DNA of 64,000 bases, taken from the NCBI RefSeq assembly GCF_900638555.1, contig NZ_LR134525.1:1550001-1614000 (forward strand), written 5' to 3'. A program made the position numbers and the translations under genes. This DNA is from Neisseria meningitidis (lineage in GTDB: Bacteria; Pseudomonadota; Gammaproteobacteria; Burkholderiales; Neisseriaceae). The notes beneath the pieces were generated by a model. The model made no database searches. It had not been told where the DNA came from and saw only the letters and a program-made list of their open reading frames with translations. Positions 53,099 through 62,259 of this stretch are shown in pieces (position 1 is the stretch's first letter; each line of letters starts with the position of its first letter).

Positions 53099-54655
53099 TC
53101 AGTTTTGAATCAGAATCAGCAGTTTCTCGTAATCCTGCGCCAACTCGGGGTCTTCCTCGCGCAGTTTCGCCACTGCCCTGATGCCGTGCATAACGGTCGT
53201 ATGGTCGCGTCCGCCAAACGAATCGCCGATAGACGGCAGGCTCAAAGTGGTCAGTTCTTTGGTCAGGCTCATGGCAACCTGACGCGGACGGGCAATGTTG
53301 CGCGTGCGTTTTTTGCCGAGTACGTCGCTGATTTTGATGCGGTAATATTTCGCCACCGCATCGATGATGATATCGGCGGTGATGACTTTGTGCTTCTCGG
53401 CAATAATGTCCTGCAAAGCGGTACGCGCCAAATCGATGTCGATGACGGGACGGTTCATAAAGCGGCTGCTCGCTCCGACACGATTAAACGCGCCTTCAAG
53501 CTCGCGCACGTTGGAACGGATCAGATTGGCAATGAACAGCGCGGCTTCGTCTTCGATACTGATGCCCGCCGCTTCCGCCTTTTTCTGCAAAATGGCGATG
53601 CGCATTTCCAATTCGGGCGGCTCGAGTTCCAAAGTCAGTCCCCATGAAAAACGGGATTTGAGGCGGTCGTCCATGCCTTCGATTTTCGCAGGCAACACAT
53701 CGCAAGTGAGGATGAGCTGTTTTTTCTCGTTGTGGAAATGGTTGTACAGATAGAAAAACTCTTCCATCGTACGGTCTTTTCCTTTAATAAACTGAATATC
53801 GTCGATAATCAGCAGGTCGTATTGCTTGTATTGCTGCTTGAATACGTCATAGGTATTGTTGCGAACCGCCTTCATAAAGCTGCGGATGTAGTCGTCCGAA
53901 TGCATATAGCGCACTTTGGCATCGGGACGGTTTTTCAACAGTTCGTTGCCGACCGCCTGCACAAGGTGGGTTTTACCCAAACCCGTACTGCCATAGAGGA
54001 AGAACGGGTTGTAACTCTGTCCCGGGCTTTCCGCAATCGCCTGCGCCGCAGCCGCCGCAAGGCGGTTTCCCTTGCCTTCGACCAATGTGTCGAACGTATA
54101 GTCCGGCGACAGATTGGTCTGCTCGTAACGCGCCTCTTCCGCATCGCGCTGCGCGTCCGTCCGTGCTTTGGCAACTGCCGCCGATTCCGGCCGGGAAGCA
54201 GACCCGGCAGCCTGACGCGGCTCGTGCGGCAGGTTTCTCATACGTTCTGCCAAAATATCCGCCGCCGTTTTCGACGCAGCGGGTTTGACAGGCTCTTCAG
54301 ACGGCAGCTCGTCCAACAGAACCTCCTGCACAGGCATCTCCTCCGACCCCGCGTGCAAGGACGGCTCGGCAGGTTCGACAGCACCTTCAACCGCCGCCAT
54401 CTCATAACACACGCCTTCTCCCGGTTTGAATACGAAGGCGGAACGGCCGGCAGCCAACTCTTCCCTCACCGCTTCTATTTTTCCGGCAAACTGGCTCTTG
54501 AGCATATTGCAGGCAAACTGGTTCTTGCCGTACACCACCCATACGCCCCCCTCCTCACCGACGGTAAGGGGCGCAATCCATTGCGCAAACTGCCCGTGAG
54601 GCAACATATCGTGAAGACGGCGGAGGCACAGCGGCCAAAACTCTGCTAATGTCAT
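53099..54655 (-). CDS. dnaA: chromosomal replication initiator DnaA
   Basis: The 518-residue protein has the N-terminal interaction domain (about 1-90), a variable linker, the AAA+ domain with Walker A YGSTGLGKTH and Walker B LLIIDDIQF, and the C-terminal DnaA-box-binding domain with the FGGRDHTTVMH signature. It starts oriC melting. The promoter region upstream contains two perfect DnaA boxes and a TATAAT -10, so autoregulation is likely. It precedes dnaN and is divergent from rpmH-rnpA. Confidence 0.97.
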   Translation of the reverse strand: MTLAEFWPLCLRRLHDMLPHGQFAQWIAPLTVGEEGGVWVVYGKNQFACNMLKSQFAGKIEAVREELAAGRSAFVFKPGEGVCYEMAAVEGAVEPAEPSLHAGSEEMPVQEVLLDELPSEEPVKPAASKTAADILAERMRNLPHEPRQAAGSASRPESAAVAKARTDAQRDAEEARYEQTNLSPDYTFDTLVEGKGNRLAAAAAQAIAESPGQSYNPFFLYGSTGLGKTHLVQAVGNELLKNRPDAKVRYMHSDDYIRSFMKAVRNNTYDVFKQQYKQYDLLIIDDIQFIKGKDRTMEEFFYLYNHFHNEKKQLILTCDVLPAKIEGMDDRLKSRFSWGLTLELEPPELEMRIAILQKKAEAAGISIEDEAALFIANLIRSNVRELEGAFNRVGASSRFMNRPVIDIDLARTALQDIIAEKHKVITADIIIDAVAKYYRIKISDVLGKKRTRNIARPRQVAMSLTKELTTLSLPSIGDSFGGRDHTTVMHGIRAVAKLREEDPELAQDYEKLLILIQN

Positions 54656-54763
54656 GGATAGGCTCGAATCGGTAAAAATGAAATCGAAAACAAAGAAAAT
54701 ATAATATTTTCAAAAAGAAAACAAATCTGTTGAACGCGCGTCGGTTCAAAACGCGACTGCCCG

Positions 54764-54794
54764 ATTATACCGACTCACGAATATTTTATCCACA
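54764..54794 (-). promoter_or_regulatory. dnaA promoter with a DnaA box over the -35 region
   Basis: On the minus strand TATAAT (54764-54769) is preceded after 17 bp by TGGATA (54787-54792), a 4-of-6 match to the -35. The DnaA box TTATCCACA (54786-54794) covers that hexamer. Confidence 0.6.
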
Positions 54795-54817
54795 ACCCGT
54801 GCAAAAATTTATCCACA
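54786..54817. promoter_or_regulatory. two perfect DnaA boxes
   Basis: TTATCCACA at 54786-54794 and 54809-54817, same orientation, in the dnaA-rpmH intergenic space. This is the typical site for autoregulation and may be part of oriC; two boxes alone do not prove an origin. Confidence 0.8.
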
Positions 54818-54876
54818 GAAAGGCGGCAGAAATCCGCAGGCAATCGGGCAATCCTCCTGCAAAGTTTCTATATTGA

Positions 54877-54905
54877 TTGACAAAAGCGGCAAATTGGAGT
54901 GTAAT
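54877..54905 (+). promoter_or_regulatory. rpmH promoter
   Basis: A perfect TTGACA (54877-54882) and TGTAAT (54900-54905), 17 bp apart, 38 bp before the rpmH start. It also drives rnpA and probably yidD-yidC. Confidence 0.75.
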
Positions 54906-54942
54906 TCACGGTTTATCTATCTACCGATTTTTAGGAAACATC

Positions 54943-55077
54943 ATGAAACGCACTTATCAACCTTCCGTTACCAAACGCAAACGCACCCACGGCTTCCTCG
55001 TGCGCTCCAAAACGCGCGGCGGACGCGCAGTATTGGCCGCACGGCGCGCCAAAGGCCGCAAACGCCTGGCGGTGTAA
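54943..55077 (+). CDS. rpmH: 50S ribosomal protein L34
   Basis: The 44-residue protein [19 protein letters not shown] continues with [19 protein letters not shown], the standard L34 sequence and length. ATG 54943 follows a TTAGGAAA ribosome site. It is the first gene of the conserved rpmH-rnpA-yidD-yidC cluster next to dnaA. Confidence 0.98.
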   Translation: MKRTYQPSVTKRKRTHGFLVRSKTRGGRAVLAARRAKGRKRLAV

Positions 55078-55079
55078 TT

Positions 55080-55445
55080 TTGGACTACCGCTTCGGAAGG
55101 CAGTACCGCTTGTTGAAAACGGATGATTTTTCATCCGTTTTTGCATTCAGAAACCGCCGCAGCCGCGACCTGCTGCAAGTTTCGCGTTCAAACGGCAACG
55201 GGCTGGATCATCCCCGCATCGGTCTGGTGGTCGGCAAAAAAACCGCCAAACGCGCCAACGAACGAAATTATATGAAGCGCGTCATCCGCGACTGGTTCAG
55301 ATTGAACAAAAACCGGCTGCCGCCGCAGGATTTCGTCGTGCGCGTCCGCCGTAAATTCGACAGGGCTACCGCAAAACAGGCAAGGGCGGAACTGGCACAA
55401 CTCATGTTCGGCAACCCCGCAACCGGATGCAGGAAACAGGCATGA
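55080..55445 (+). CDS. rnpA: ribonuclease P protein component
   Basis: RnpA binds the catalytic RNA of RNase P and helps process tRNA 5' ends. The 121-residue protein uses a TTG start at 55080, only 2 bp after the rpmH stop; the frame is open further upstream, but that lies inside rpmH. Conserved features are [13 protein letters not shown], then [20 protein letters not shown] and the basic RNR-type helix. It is followed by yidD after 65 bp. Confidence 0.95.
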   Translation: MDYRFGRQYRLLKTDDFSSVFAFRNRRSRDLLQVSRSNGNGLDHPRIGLVVGKKTAKRANERNYMKRVIRDWFRLNKNRLPPQDFVVRVRRKFDRATAKQARAELAQLMFGNPATGCRKQA

Positions 55446-55510
55446 TCAGAACGGTACTCTGCAGGCAAGGTTCAGACGGCAACGGGTTTCCCATACTAAG
55501 GAACATCCCG

Positions 55511-55732
55511 ATGAACTTCCTATTGTCCAAACTCCTGCTGGGACTGATACGGTTCTACCAATATTGCATCAGCCCGCTGATTCCGCCGCGCTGCCGTTAT
55601 ACGCCGACCTGTTCGCAATACGCGGTCGAAGCGGTCAAAAAATACGGCGCATTCAAAGGCGGCCGGCTCGCCATCAAGCGCATTGCACGCTGCCACCCTT
55701 TCGGCGGACACGGACACGACCCCGTTCCCTGA
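55511..55732 (+). CDS. yidD: membrane protein insertion efficiency factor YidD
   Basis: The 73-residue protein has a membrane-proximal amphipathic N-terminus ([19 protein letters not shown]) and the conserved [15 protein letters not shown] and [13 protein letters not shown] motifs with paired cysteines. It assists YidC/Sec-dependent insertion at the inner membrane. ATG 55511 is chosen by family start; a DUS lies upstream at about 55470. Fits the conserved gene order. Confidence 0.95.
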   Translation: MNFLLSKLLLGLIRFYQYCISPLIPPRCRYTPTCSQYAVEAVKKYGAFKGGRLAIKRIARCHPFGGHGHDPVP

Positions 55733-55903
55733 CCCGACGCAATATTCAAATTGCACGCTTTCCTTTTATTTCCCATCGGTTTCTATATAATGCCGTCTGA
55801 ACTTTCGGGCTGGCGGCACGACCGTCGGGTATGAAGCCCGCCCTTATTCCCCGTCTATCGGAACACGCAACCTGCGGCATTTCCGACCATTCAGGAAACT
55901 CTT

Positions 55904-57541
55904 ATGGATTTTAAAAGACTCACGGCGTTTTTCGCCATCGCACTGGTGATTATGATCGGATGGGAAAAGATGTTCCCCACTCCGAAGCCCGTCCCCGCGC
56001 CCCAACAGACGGCACAACAACAGGCCGTAACCGCTTCCGCCGAAGCCGCGCTCGCGCCCGCAACGCCGATTACCGTAACGACCGACACGGTTCAAGCCGT
56101 CATTGATGAAAAAAGCGGCGACCTGCGCCGGCTGACCCTGCTCAAATACAAAGCAACCGGCGACGAAAATAAACCGTTCATCCTGTTTGGCGACGGCAAA
56201 GAATACACCTACGTCGCCCAATCCGAACTTTTGGACGCGCAGGGCAACAACATTCTAAAAGGCATCGGCTTTAGCGCACCGAAAAAACAGTACAGCTTGG
56301 AAGGCGACAAAGTTGAAGTCCGCCTGAGCGCACCTGAAACACGCGGTCTGAAAATCGACAAAGTTTATACTTTCACCAAAGGCAGCTATCTGGTCAACGT
56401 CCGCTTCGACATCGCCAACGGCAGCGGTCAAACCGCCAACCTGAGCGCGGACTACCGCATCGTCCGCGACCACAGCGAACCCGAGGGTCAAGGCTACTTT
56501 ACCCACTCTTACGTCGGCCCTGTTGTTTATACCCCTGAAGGCAACTTCCAAAAAGTCAGCTTCTCCGACTTGGACGACGATGCCAAATCCGGCAAATCCG
56601 AGGCCGAATACATCCGCAAAACCCCGACCGGCTGGCTCGGCATGATTGAACACCACTTCATGTCCACCTGGATCCTCCAACCCAAAGGCGGACAAAGCGT
56701 TTGCGCCGCTGGCGACTGCCGTATCGACATCAAACGCCGCAACGACAAGCTGTACAGCACCAGCGTCAGCGTGCCTTTAGCCGCTATCCAAAACGGTGCG
56801 AAATCCGAAGCCTCCATCAACCTCTACGCCGGCCCACAGACCACATCCGTTATCGCAAACATCGCCGACAACCTGCAACTGGCCAAAGACTACGGCAAAG
56901 TACACTGGTTCGCCTCCCCCCTCTTTTGGCTTTTGAACCAACTGCACAACATCATCGGCAACTGGGGCTGGGCGATTATCGTTTTAACCATCATCGTCAA
57001 AGCCGTACTGTATCCATTGACCAACGCCTCTTACCGTTCGATGGCGAAAATGCGTGCCGCCGCGCCCAAACTGCAAGCCATCAAAGAGAAATACGGCGAC
57101 GACCGTATGGCGCAGCAACAAGCCATGATGCAGCTTTACACAGACGAGAAAATCAACCCGCTGGGCGGCTGCCTGCCTATGCTGTTGCAAATCCCCGTCT
57201 TCATCGGATTGTATTGGGCATTGTTCGCCTCCGTAGAATTGCGCCAGGCACCTTGGCTGGGTTGGATTACCGACCTCAGCCGCGCCGACCCCTACTACAT
57301 CCTGCCCATCATTATGGCGGCAACGATGTTCGCCCAAACCTATCTGAACCCGCCGCCGACCGACCCGATGCAGGCGAAAATGATGAAAATCATGCCTTTG
57401 GTTTTCTCCGTCATGTTCTTCTTCTTCCCTGCCGGTCTGGTATTGTACTGGGTGGTCAACAACCTCCTGACCATCGCCCAGCAATGGCACATCAACCGCA
57501 GCATCGAAAAACAACGCGCCCAAGGCGAAGTCGTTTCCTAA
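55904..57541 (+). CDS. yidC: membrane protein insertase YidC
   Basis: The 545-residue Oxa1-family insertase has one N-terminal transmembrane helix (about 5-23), a large periplasmic beta-domain (about 50-330) and the C-terminal five-helix core (about 350-530, with NWGWAIIVLTIIVKAVLYPL and LGGCLPMLLQIPVFIGLYW). It inserts membrane proteins alone or with SecYEG. An AAAC-TCTT leader gives a weak ribosome site. The end is followed by a bidirectional DUS terminator. Confidence 0.97.
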   Translation: MDFKRLTAFFAIALVIMIGWEKMFPTPKPVPAPQQTAQQQAVTASAEAALAPATPITVTTDTVQAVIDEKSGDLRRLTLLKYKATGDENKPFILFGDGKEYTYVAQSELLDAQGNNILKGIGFSAPKKQYSLEGDKVEVRLSAPETRGLKIDKVYTFTKGSYLVNVRFDIANGSGQTANLSADYRIVRDHSEPEGQGYFTHSYVGPVVYTPEGNFQKVSFSDLDDDAKSGKSEAEYIRKTPTGWLGMIEHHFMSTWILQPKGGQSVCAAGDCRIDIKRRNDKLYSTSVSVPLAAIQNGAKSEASINLYAGPQTTSVIANIADNLQLAKDYGKVHWFASPLFWLLNQLHNIIGNWGWAIIVLTIIVKAVLYPLTNASYRSMAKMRAAAPKLQAIKEKYGDDRMAQQQAMMQLYTDEKINPLGGCLPMLLQIPVFIGLYWALFASVELRQAPWLGWITDLSRADPYYILPIIMAATMFAQTYLNPPPTDPMQAKMMKIMPLVFSVMFFFFPAGLVLYWVVNNLLTIAQQWHINRSIEKQRAQGEVVS

Positions 57542-57554
57542 ATGCCGCAGCATG

Positions 57555-57591
57555 AAAAATGCCGTCTGAAACCTGTTCAGACGGCATTTTT
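57555..57591. terminator. bidirectional DUS terminator between yidC and the RsmI-like gene
   Basis: AAAAATGCCGTCTGAA (57555-57570) pairs with TTCAGACGGCATTTTT (57576-57591), with T runs on both strands. Confidence 0.88.
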
Positions 57592-57621
57592 ATTGTTCAC
57601 CCCCTATCGGGGCGGAAATCT

Positions 57622-58335
57622 TCAACCTGCATACATCACAAAAATCGTCGGGCGTTTTTTCAGATTGGGCATTTCTTTTCTTTTTCGCCACTGCACAACC
57701 GTCTGGCTGATGATTTCCTGAGTCGGCAACGTCAAATCCGTAGCCGTACACAAACGCGTTTCAGAATGCAGGTTTTCCACCGCATCCGCCAACAACACAT
57801 CGTTGCGATACGGCGTTTCGATAAACAGCTGCGTTTCATTCTGCTGGCGCGAACGTTGCTCCAAAGCCTTCAAACTCTGAATCCGCTCGTTTTTTTCAGA
57901 CGGCAGATAACCCTTAAACGCAAAACTCTGCCCGTTCGCACCCGAAGCCATCAAAGCCAGCAGCAGGCTGGAAGGCCCGACCAGCGGACGCACTTCAAAA
58001 CCGTGTTTATGCGCCAAAGCCACCAGATTCGCACCCGGATCGGCAACAGCCGGGCAACCCGCCTCGCTGACAATGCCCATACTGCGCCCTTCTTGCAAAG
58101 GTTTCAGCAATTCCAGCAAAGTCTTCAAATCCGTGTGTTCGTTCAGCGTTTGCAAATTCAGTTCGCGGATAGGCATTGTCACGCCCAAATGTTTCAAATG
58201 CGCGCGCGCCGTTTTTTCCGCTTCCACGACAAAATCCGTCAGCCCGACAATCGCCTGTTGTTCATGCGGCAACAGGCACGGCGTATCGGGCGTACCCAAA
58301 GGCGTAGGAATCAAATACAAAACAGGAGACATCAT
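57622..58335 (-). CDS. RsmI-like SAM-dependent methyltransferase (tetrapyrrole methylase fold)
   Basis: The 237-residue protein has YLIPTPLG near the start, EAGCPAVADPG (about 95-105) and LVGPSSLLLALMASG, all typical of the RsmI/YraL family that 2'-O-methylates C1402 of 16S rRNA. It is shorter than full RsmI (about 290) and lacks the usual C-terminal extension, so it may be a paralogue with a different target. Several starts are possible (58347, 58335, 58332); GAGGGA favours the last two. Confidence 0.82.
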   Translation of the reverse strand: MMSPVLYLIPTPLGTPDTPCLLPHEQQAIVGLTDFVVEAEKTARAHLKHLGVTMPIRELNLQTLNEHTDLKTLLELLKPLQEGRSMGIVSEAGCPAVADPGANLVALAHKHGFEVRPLVGPSSLLLALMASGANGQSFAFKGYLPSEKNERIQSLKALEQRSRQQNETQLFIETPYRNDVLLADAVENLHSETRLCTATDLTLPTQEIISQTVVQWRKRKEMPNLKKRPTIFVMYAG

Positions 58336-58356
58336 TCCCTCACTCATCGGTTAAAA

Positions 58357-58383
58357 ATGCCGTCTGAACCCTTCAGACGGCAT
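58357..58383. terminator. DUS hairpin with 3-base loop
   Basis: 58357-58368 pairs with 58372-58383, between the Maf and RsmI-like genes. Confidence 0.6.
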
Positions 58384-58393
58384 AAACGGGCAG

Positions 58394-58984
58394 TTACAAA
58401 ACATCCACGCCCTCATTTTTCAAAAAATCGACCAGACGGAAAACCGGCAAACCGATTAAAGCATTCGGATCGGTACTCTCAATCCGTTCGATCAACAATG
58501 CACCCAAAGCCTCGCTCTTCAACGCACACGAGCAATAAACCGCATCAGGCTCGCGCTCCAAATAGCGGAGGATGTGCAGCTCGTCCAACTTCCTCATCAC
58601 GACCACCGTCTTATCGATATGCCGCTGCATCCTGCCCGTAACCGTATTTAGCAGAACGACCGCGCTGTAAAACTCAATCTCCCTGCCGCTCAAATGCATC
58701 AGCATCTTTTGCGCGTTGGCAAGGTTCATCGGCTTGCCCCACTGCCTGCCGTCGCACCACGCCACCTGGTCCGCACCGACAATCAACGCCTCGGGGAAAC
58801 GTCCGGCCAACGACCTCGCCTTACCCTCGGCAAGGCGCAATGCCGTCTGAGGGGCGGATTCCCCCAACATCGGCGTTTCGTCAAAATCGGGGGACGCCGC
58901 CTGAAAGGCAATGCCGAGCCTTTCCATCTGTTCGCGGCGGAAAACCGAACTCGTACCCAAAATCAAAGGCAGTTCCAAACCCAT
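58394..58984 (-). CDS. Maf/YceF-type nucleoside triphosphate pyrophosphatase
   Basis: The 196-residue Maf-like protein starts LILGTSSVFRREQMERLG and has SPDFDE, IVGADQVAW (Gly-Ala-Asp-Gln) and the FRLVDFLKN ending. The YceF branch hydrolyses 7-methyl-GTP and thereby cleans the nucleotide pool. ATG 58984 follows a perfect AAGGAGG; the frame extends further to 59050 without homology. In many bacteria yceF lies beside yceD-rpmF, as here divergently. Confidence 0.9.
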   Translation of the reverse strand: MGLELPLILGTSSVFRREQMERLGIAFQAASPDFDETPMLGESAPQTALRLAEGKARSLAGRFPEALIVGADQVAWCDGRQWGKPMNLANAQKMLMHLSGREIEFYSAVVLLNTVTGRMQRHIDKTVVVMRKLDELHILRYLEREPDAVYCSCALKSEALGALLIERIESTDPNALIGLPVFRLVDFLKNEGVDVL

Positions 58985-59093
58985 CCCATCCTCCTTACCG
59001 TTGAAAACACGCCCGAAGGGGCAGTAAAATCCAGCCATGCGCCGAAACACGGATACCCGCCTTCGGCGTACCGCAACATTTTTCTTAAAAATA

Positions 59094-59122
59094 TTGACGT
59101 TAGAACATCTAAATTATATCAT
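59094..59122 (+). promoter_or_regulatory. promoter of yceD-rpmF
   Basis: TTGACG (59094-59099) and TATCAT (59117-59122) are 17 bp apart. The yceD start is only 10 bp beyond, so the leader is very short. Confidence 0.5.
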
Positions 59123-59131
59123 ATCCCGTTT

Positions 59132-59635
59132 ATGTCAGACCCTAATTTGATTGACCCGGAAATTTTTGCCGCCGAAGGGCAGAACCTGCAAGGCAGTTTT
59201 CTGCTGGAAGAATTGGATGAACGCGTCAGTTCGCACGATTATCCCGCCGACAGGCAGACCAAAATATCGTTTACACTGACCGGCGGTCGCGACCGGCTGC
59301 AACGCCTGTTCCTCGACCTGAACGTCAAAGCCGATATGCCCCTGATTTGCCAGAGATGTATCAAACCCATGCCGTTCATGCTTGATGAAAGCAGCCGTAT
59401 CGTCCTGTTTTCCAACGAAGAGTCCTTGGACGAATCCATGCTTGCCGACGAAGAACTCGAAGGCATACTGATTGAAAAAGAACTCGACGTGCGCACATTG
59501 GTAGAAGACCAAATCCTGATGTCCCTGCCCTTTTCGCCGCGACACGAAGACTGCGGCGACAATGGGACACTGGAAGAAGTCAATCGGGACAAACCCAACC
59601 CCTTTGCTGTTTTGGCAGGTTTGAAAAGCAATTGA
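59132..59635 (+). CDS. yceD: YceD/DUF177 23S rRNA accumulation protein
   Basis: The 167-residue DUF177 protein has an internal CQRC pair and a C-terminal HEDCG that together may bind metal, and the ending KPNPFAVLAGLK of the family. YceD is required for normal 23S rRNA levels in E. coli and is nearly always next to rpmF. rpmF follows after 33 bp. Confidence 0.93.
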   Translation: MSDPNLIDPEIFAAEGQNLQGSFLLEELDERVSSHDYPADRQTKISFTLTGGRDRLQRLFLDLNVKADMPLICQRCIKPMPFMLDESSRIVLFSNEESLDESMLADEELEGILIEKELDVRTLVEDQILMSLPFSPRHEDCGDNGTLEEVNRDKPNPFAVLAGLKSN

Positions 59636-59668
59636 TTAGGACACAGTTTATTTATCTAGGAGCTTGAA

Positions 59669-59848
59669 ATGGCCGTTCAACAAAACAAAAAATCCCCTTC
59701 CAAACGCGGTATGCACCGTTCGCACGACGCGCTGACCGCGCCTGCACTGTCTGTCGACAGCACAACCGGCGAAGTACACCGCCCGCACCACATCTCCCCC
59801 AACGGTATGTACCGCGGCCGCAAAGTGGTCAAAGTCAAAGGCGAATAA
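59669..59848 (+). CDS. rpmF: 50S ribosomal protein L32
   Basis: The 59-residue protein reads [20 protein letters not shown] with [15 protein letters not shown] near the end; the zinc cysteines of some L32 forms are absent, as is usual in proteobacteria. The AGGAGC site is 6 bp before ATG 59669. Together with plsX and fabH downstream it reflects the conserved rpmF-plsX-fabH fatty-acid cluster, here with an extra gene between. Confidence 0.97.
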   Translation: MAVQQNKKSPSKRGMHRSHDALTAPALSVDSTTGEVHRPHHISPNGMYRGRKVVKVKGE

Positions 59849-59866
59849 TCCCTATTCGACTGACTG

Positions 59867-59906
59867 AAAAAGCCAGAACATTGCCATGCAATTACTGGCT
59901 TTTTTT
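59867..59906 (+). terminator. rho-independent terminator after rpmF
   Basis: AAAAAGCCAG (59867-59876) pairs with CTGGCTTTTT (59895-59904), then more T. It lacks a DUS. Confidence 0.88.
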
Positions 59907-59988
59907 GCATTGGACGCACCATCCGTCCAAACTTTCGCCATACGTCAACACACAGGGGCAAAGCGTTCCGTATAATACCCCGTGAAAA

Positions 59989-60143
59989 TATAGTGGATTA
60001 ACAAAAATCAGGACAAGGCGACGAAGCCGCAGACAGTACAAATAGTACGGAACCGATTCACTTGGTGCTTCAGCACCTTAGAGAATCGTTCTCTTTGAGC
60101 TAAGGCGAGGCAACGCCGTACTGGTTTTTGTTAATCCACTATA
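59989..60143. repeat. CREE, full length
   Basis: 155 bp with TATAGTGG and CCACTATA ends, 32 bp upstream of the phosphoribosyltransferase gene. It may supply its promoter. Confidence 0.96.
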
Positions 60144-60175
60144 TTCCAAAAGCCCCAACCACCAAGGAAATTCCG

Positions 60176-60703
60176 ATGAAACAGAAAATCTGGTACACCT
60201 ACGATGACATCCACCGCGTCATCAAAGCATTGGCAGAAAAAATCCGGAACGCCGACATCAAATACGATGCCATGATTGCCATCGGCGGCGGCGGCTTTAT
60301 TCCGGCACGTATGCTGCGCTGTTTTCTGGAAATTCCGATTTATGCCGTAACCACCGCCTATTACGACAGCGACAACGAAGGACAGGTTACAGAAGAAGTC
60401 AAAAAAGTCCAATGGCTCGACCCCGTTCCCGAAGCCCTGCGAGGCAAAAACGTCCTTGTTGTCGATGAAGTGGACGACAGCCGCGTAACCATGGAATTTT
60501 GCCTGACAGAGCTGCTTAAAGAAGACTTCGGCACCATCGGCGTCGCCGTACTGCACGAAAAAATCAAAGCCAAAGCAGGTAAAATCCCCGAAGGCATTCC
60601 CTATTTCAGCGGCATCACCGTAGAAGACTGGTGGATCAACTATCCATGGGACGCACTCGACATCGACGAACACAACCGCCTTGCCGAGGCCGGCCGAGGC
60701 TGA
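60176..60703 (+). CDS. purine-type phosphoribosyltransferase
   Basis: The 175-residue protein is a type I PRTase of the xanthine/hypoxanthine-guanine branch. IAIGGGGFIPARML (about 37-50) is the PP loop, VLVVDEVDDSRVTM (about 95-108) the PRPP loop, and VEDWWINYPWDAL near the C-terminus resembles the base-binding region of archaeal-type Gpt. It salvages purine bases in the cytoplasm. ATG 60176 follows AAGGAA; the open codons before it belong to the CREE. Confidence 0.87.
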   Translation: MKQKIWYTYDDIHRVIKALAEKIRNADIKYDAMIAIGGGGFIPARMLRCFLEIPIYAVTTAYYDSDNEGQVTEEVKKVQWLDPVPEALRGKNVLVVDEVDDSRVTMEFCLTELLKEDFGTIGVAVLHEKIKAKAGKIPEGIPYFSGITVEDWWINYPWDALDIDEHNRLAEAGRG

Positions 60704-60707
60704 CCCT

Positions 60708-60744
60708 TTCAGACGGCATATTTTCCGAACCGATGCCGTCTGAA
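60708..60744. terminator. DUS inverted pair between PRTase and plsX
   Basis: 60708-60719 pairs with 60733-60744. No strong T run, so it may mainly serve DNA uptake. Confidence 0.5.
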
Positions 60745-60790
60745 GCCCGCACGACCCCTGCCGCAGACCGAAAACCTACCGGAGAACCCT

Positions 60791-61846
60791 ATGATTACAC
60801 TTGCCGTAGATGCCATGGGCGGCGACCAAGGACTTGCCGTTACCGTACCCGGCGCAACCGCATTCCTCCAAGCACACCCCGATGTCCGCCTGATTATGAC
60901 CGGCGACGAAACGCAACTGCGCCAAGCCCTGACCGCGGCAGGCGCACCGATGGAACGCATCGACATCTGCCACACCGCACAAATCGTCGGCATGGACGAA
61001 GCGCCGCAATCCGCCCTGAAAAACAAAAAAGACTCCTCCATGCGCGTTGCCATCAACCAAGTTAAAGAAGGCAAAGCCCAAGCCGCCGTATCCGCAGGCA
61101 ACACGGGCGCGCTCATGGCAACCGCACGTTTCGTCCTCAAAACCATTCCCGGCATCGAACGCCCCGCCATCGCCAAATTCCTTCCTTCCGACACCGACCA
61201 CGTTACCCTCGCCCTCGACCTCGGCGCAAACGTCGACTGCACGCCCGAACAGCTCGCCCAATTTGCCGTTATCGGCAGCGAACTCGTCCACGCACTCCAT
61301 CCTCAAAAAGGACAGCCGCGTGTCGGGCTGGTCAACGTCGGCACGGAAGACATCAAAGGTACGGACACCGTCAAACAAACCTACAAACTGCTGCAAAACA
61401 GCAAACTCAACTTTATCGGCAACATCGAAAGCAACGGCATCCTGTACGGCGAAGCAGATGTCGTCGTCGCCGACGGCTTTGTCGGCAACGTCATGCTCAA
61501 AACCATCGAAGGCGCGGTCAAATTCATGAGCGGAGCCATCCGCCGCGAATTCCAAAGCAACCTGTTCAACAAACTTGCCGCCGTTGCCGCCCTACCCGCC
61601 CTCAAAGGGCTGAAAAACAAACTCGATCCGCGCAAATTCAACGGGGCCATCCTGCTCGGGCTGCGCGGCATCGTCATCAAAAGCCACGGCGGCACAGACG
61701 AAACCGGTTTCCGCTACGCACTCGAAGAAGCCTACCACGAAGCCAAGTCCGCCGGCCTTTCCAAAATCGAACAAGGCGTTGCCGAACAACTCGCCGCACT
61801 CGAAACTGCCAAAGCCGTCCAAAACGAAAATGCCGACGGTCTGTAA
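60791..61846 (+). CDS. plsX: phosphate acyltransferase PlsX
   Basis: PlsX converts acyl-ACP to acyl-phosphate for phospholipid synthesis. The 351-residue protein starts ITLAVDAMGGDQGL and has VSAGNTGALMATARF (about 98-112), NVGTEDIKGTD and VVADGFVGNVMLKT. GGAGAACCC gives the ribosome site. fabH follows 1 kb downstream after two small accessory frames, which interrupt the usual plsX-fabH adjacency. Confidence 0.96.
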   Translation: MITLAVDAMGGDQGLAVTVPGATAFLQAHPDVRLIMTGDETQLRQALTAAGAPMERIDICHTAQIVGMDEAPQSALKNKKDSSMRVAINQVKEGKAQAAVSAGNTGALMATARFVLKTIPGIERPAIAKFLPSDTDHVTLALDLGANVDCTPEQLAQFAVIGSELVHALHPQKGQPRVGLVNVGTEDIKGTDTVKQTYKLLQNSKLNFIGNIESNGILYGEADVVVADGFVGNVMLKTIEGAVKFMSGAIRREFQSNLFNKLAAVAALPALKGLKNKLDPRKFNGAILLGLRGIVIKSHGGTDETGFRYALEEAYHEAKSAGLSKIEQGVAEQLAALETAKAVQNENADGL

Positions 61847-61854
61847 CACACACG

Positions 61855-61891
61855 ATGCCGTCTGAACGCCCCCGCCCCTTTCAGACGGCAT
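61855..61891. terminator. DUS-paired terminator after plsX
   Basis: 61855-61866 pairs with 61880-61891, 9 bp after the plsX stop. Confidence 0.6.
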
Positions 61892-61981
61892 CCGCCCGCA
61901 CCAAACCTGCGGGCGCGGACGGCGATGCGCCTGTCCGGCACTTCCCAAATACTTCCCTGTAAAATAAGGAGTATTTGAAAA

Positions 61982-62233
61982 ATGAAGACATTAGAAAAAC
62001 GGATGAAAGCTCTAGACAAACGGATTATGAAGTTCGAAAAATCCCTTGAAGGCAGGCTTGATGCCCGTCTGATTGAATCCGCATTGGATTATATTCATTA
62101 TTCGGAACGTTTTTTGGCTTTTGAAATCCTGTGTACTTATATCGAAGATTTCGATGTCCGGCTGACGGAACAAGAATCCCGGGAAATTTCTTTTATCAAC
62201 AAGGAATTTGAGATAGAAAGCACGTCCGATTAA
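61982..62233 (+). CDS. MafI-like immunity protein, orphan
   Basis: The 83-residue acidic helical protein has ALDYIHYSERFLAFEILCTY and L-T-E-Q-E-S-R-E-I, matching the MafI family that protects against MafB polymorphic toxins in Neisseria. No mafA/mafB lies in the window, so it is an orphan. AAGGAG is 10 bp upstream. It is AT-rich against plsX and fabH and separates these normally adjacent genes, so it is probably imported. Confidence 0.65.
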   Translation: MKTLEKRMKALDKRIMKFEKSLEGRLDARLIESALDYIHYSERFLAFEILCTYIEDFDVRLTEQESREISFINKEFEIESTSD

Positions 62234-62259
62234 CCAATAAAGCCAATGGGTTGATAAAC

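Noticed and set aside
54873-55079. Longer rnpA reading from an upstream start
   Set aside because: The extension lies inside rpmH in another frame; the TTG at 55080 gives the family start.
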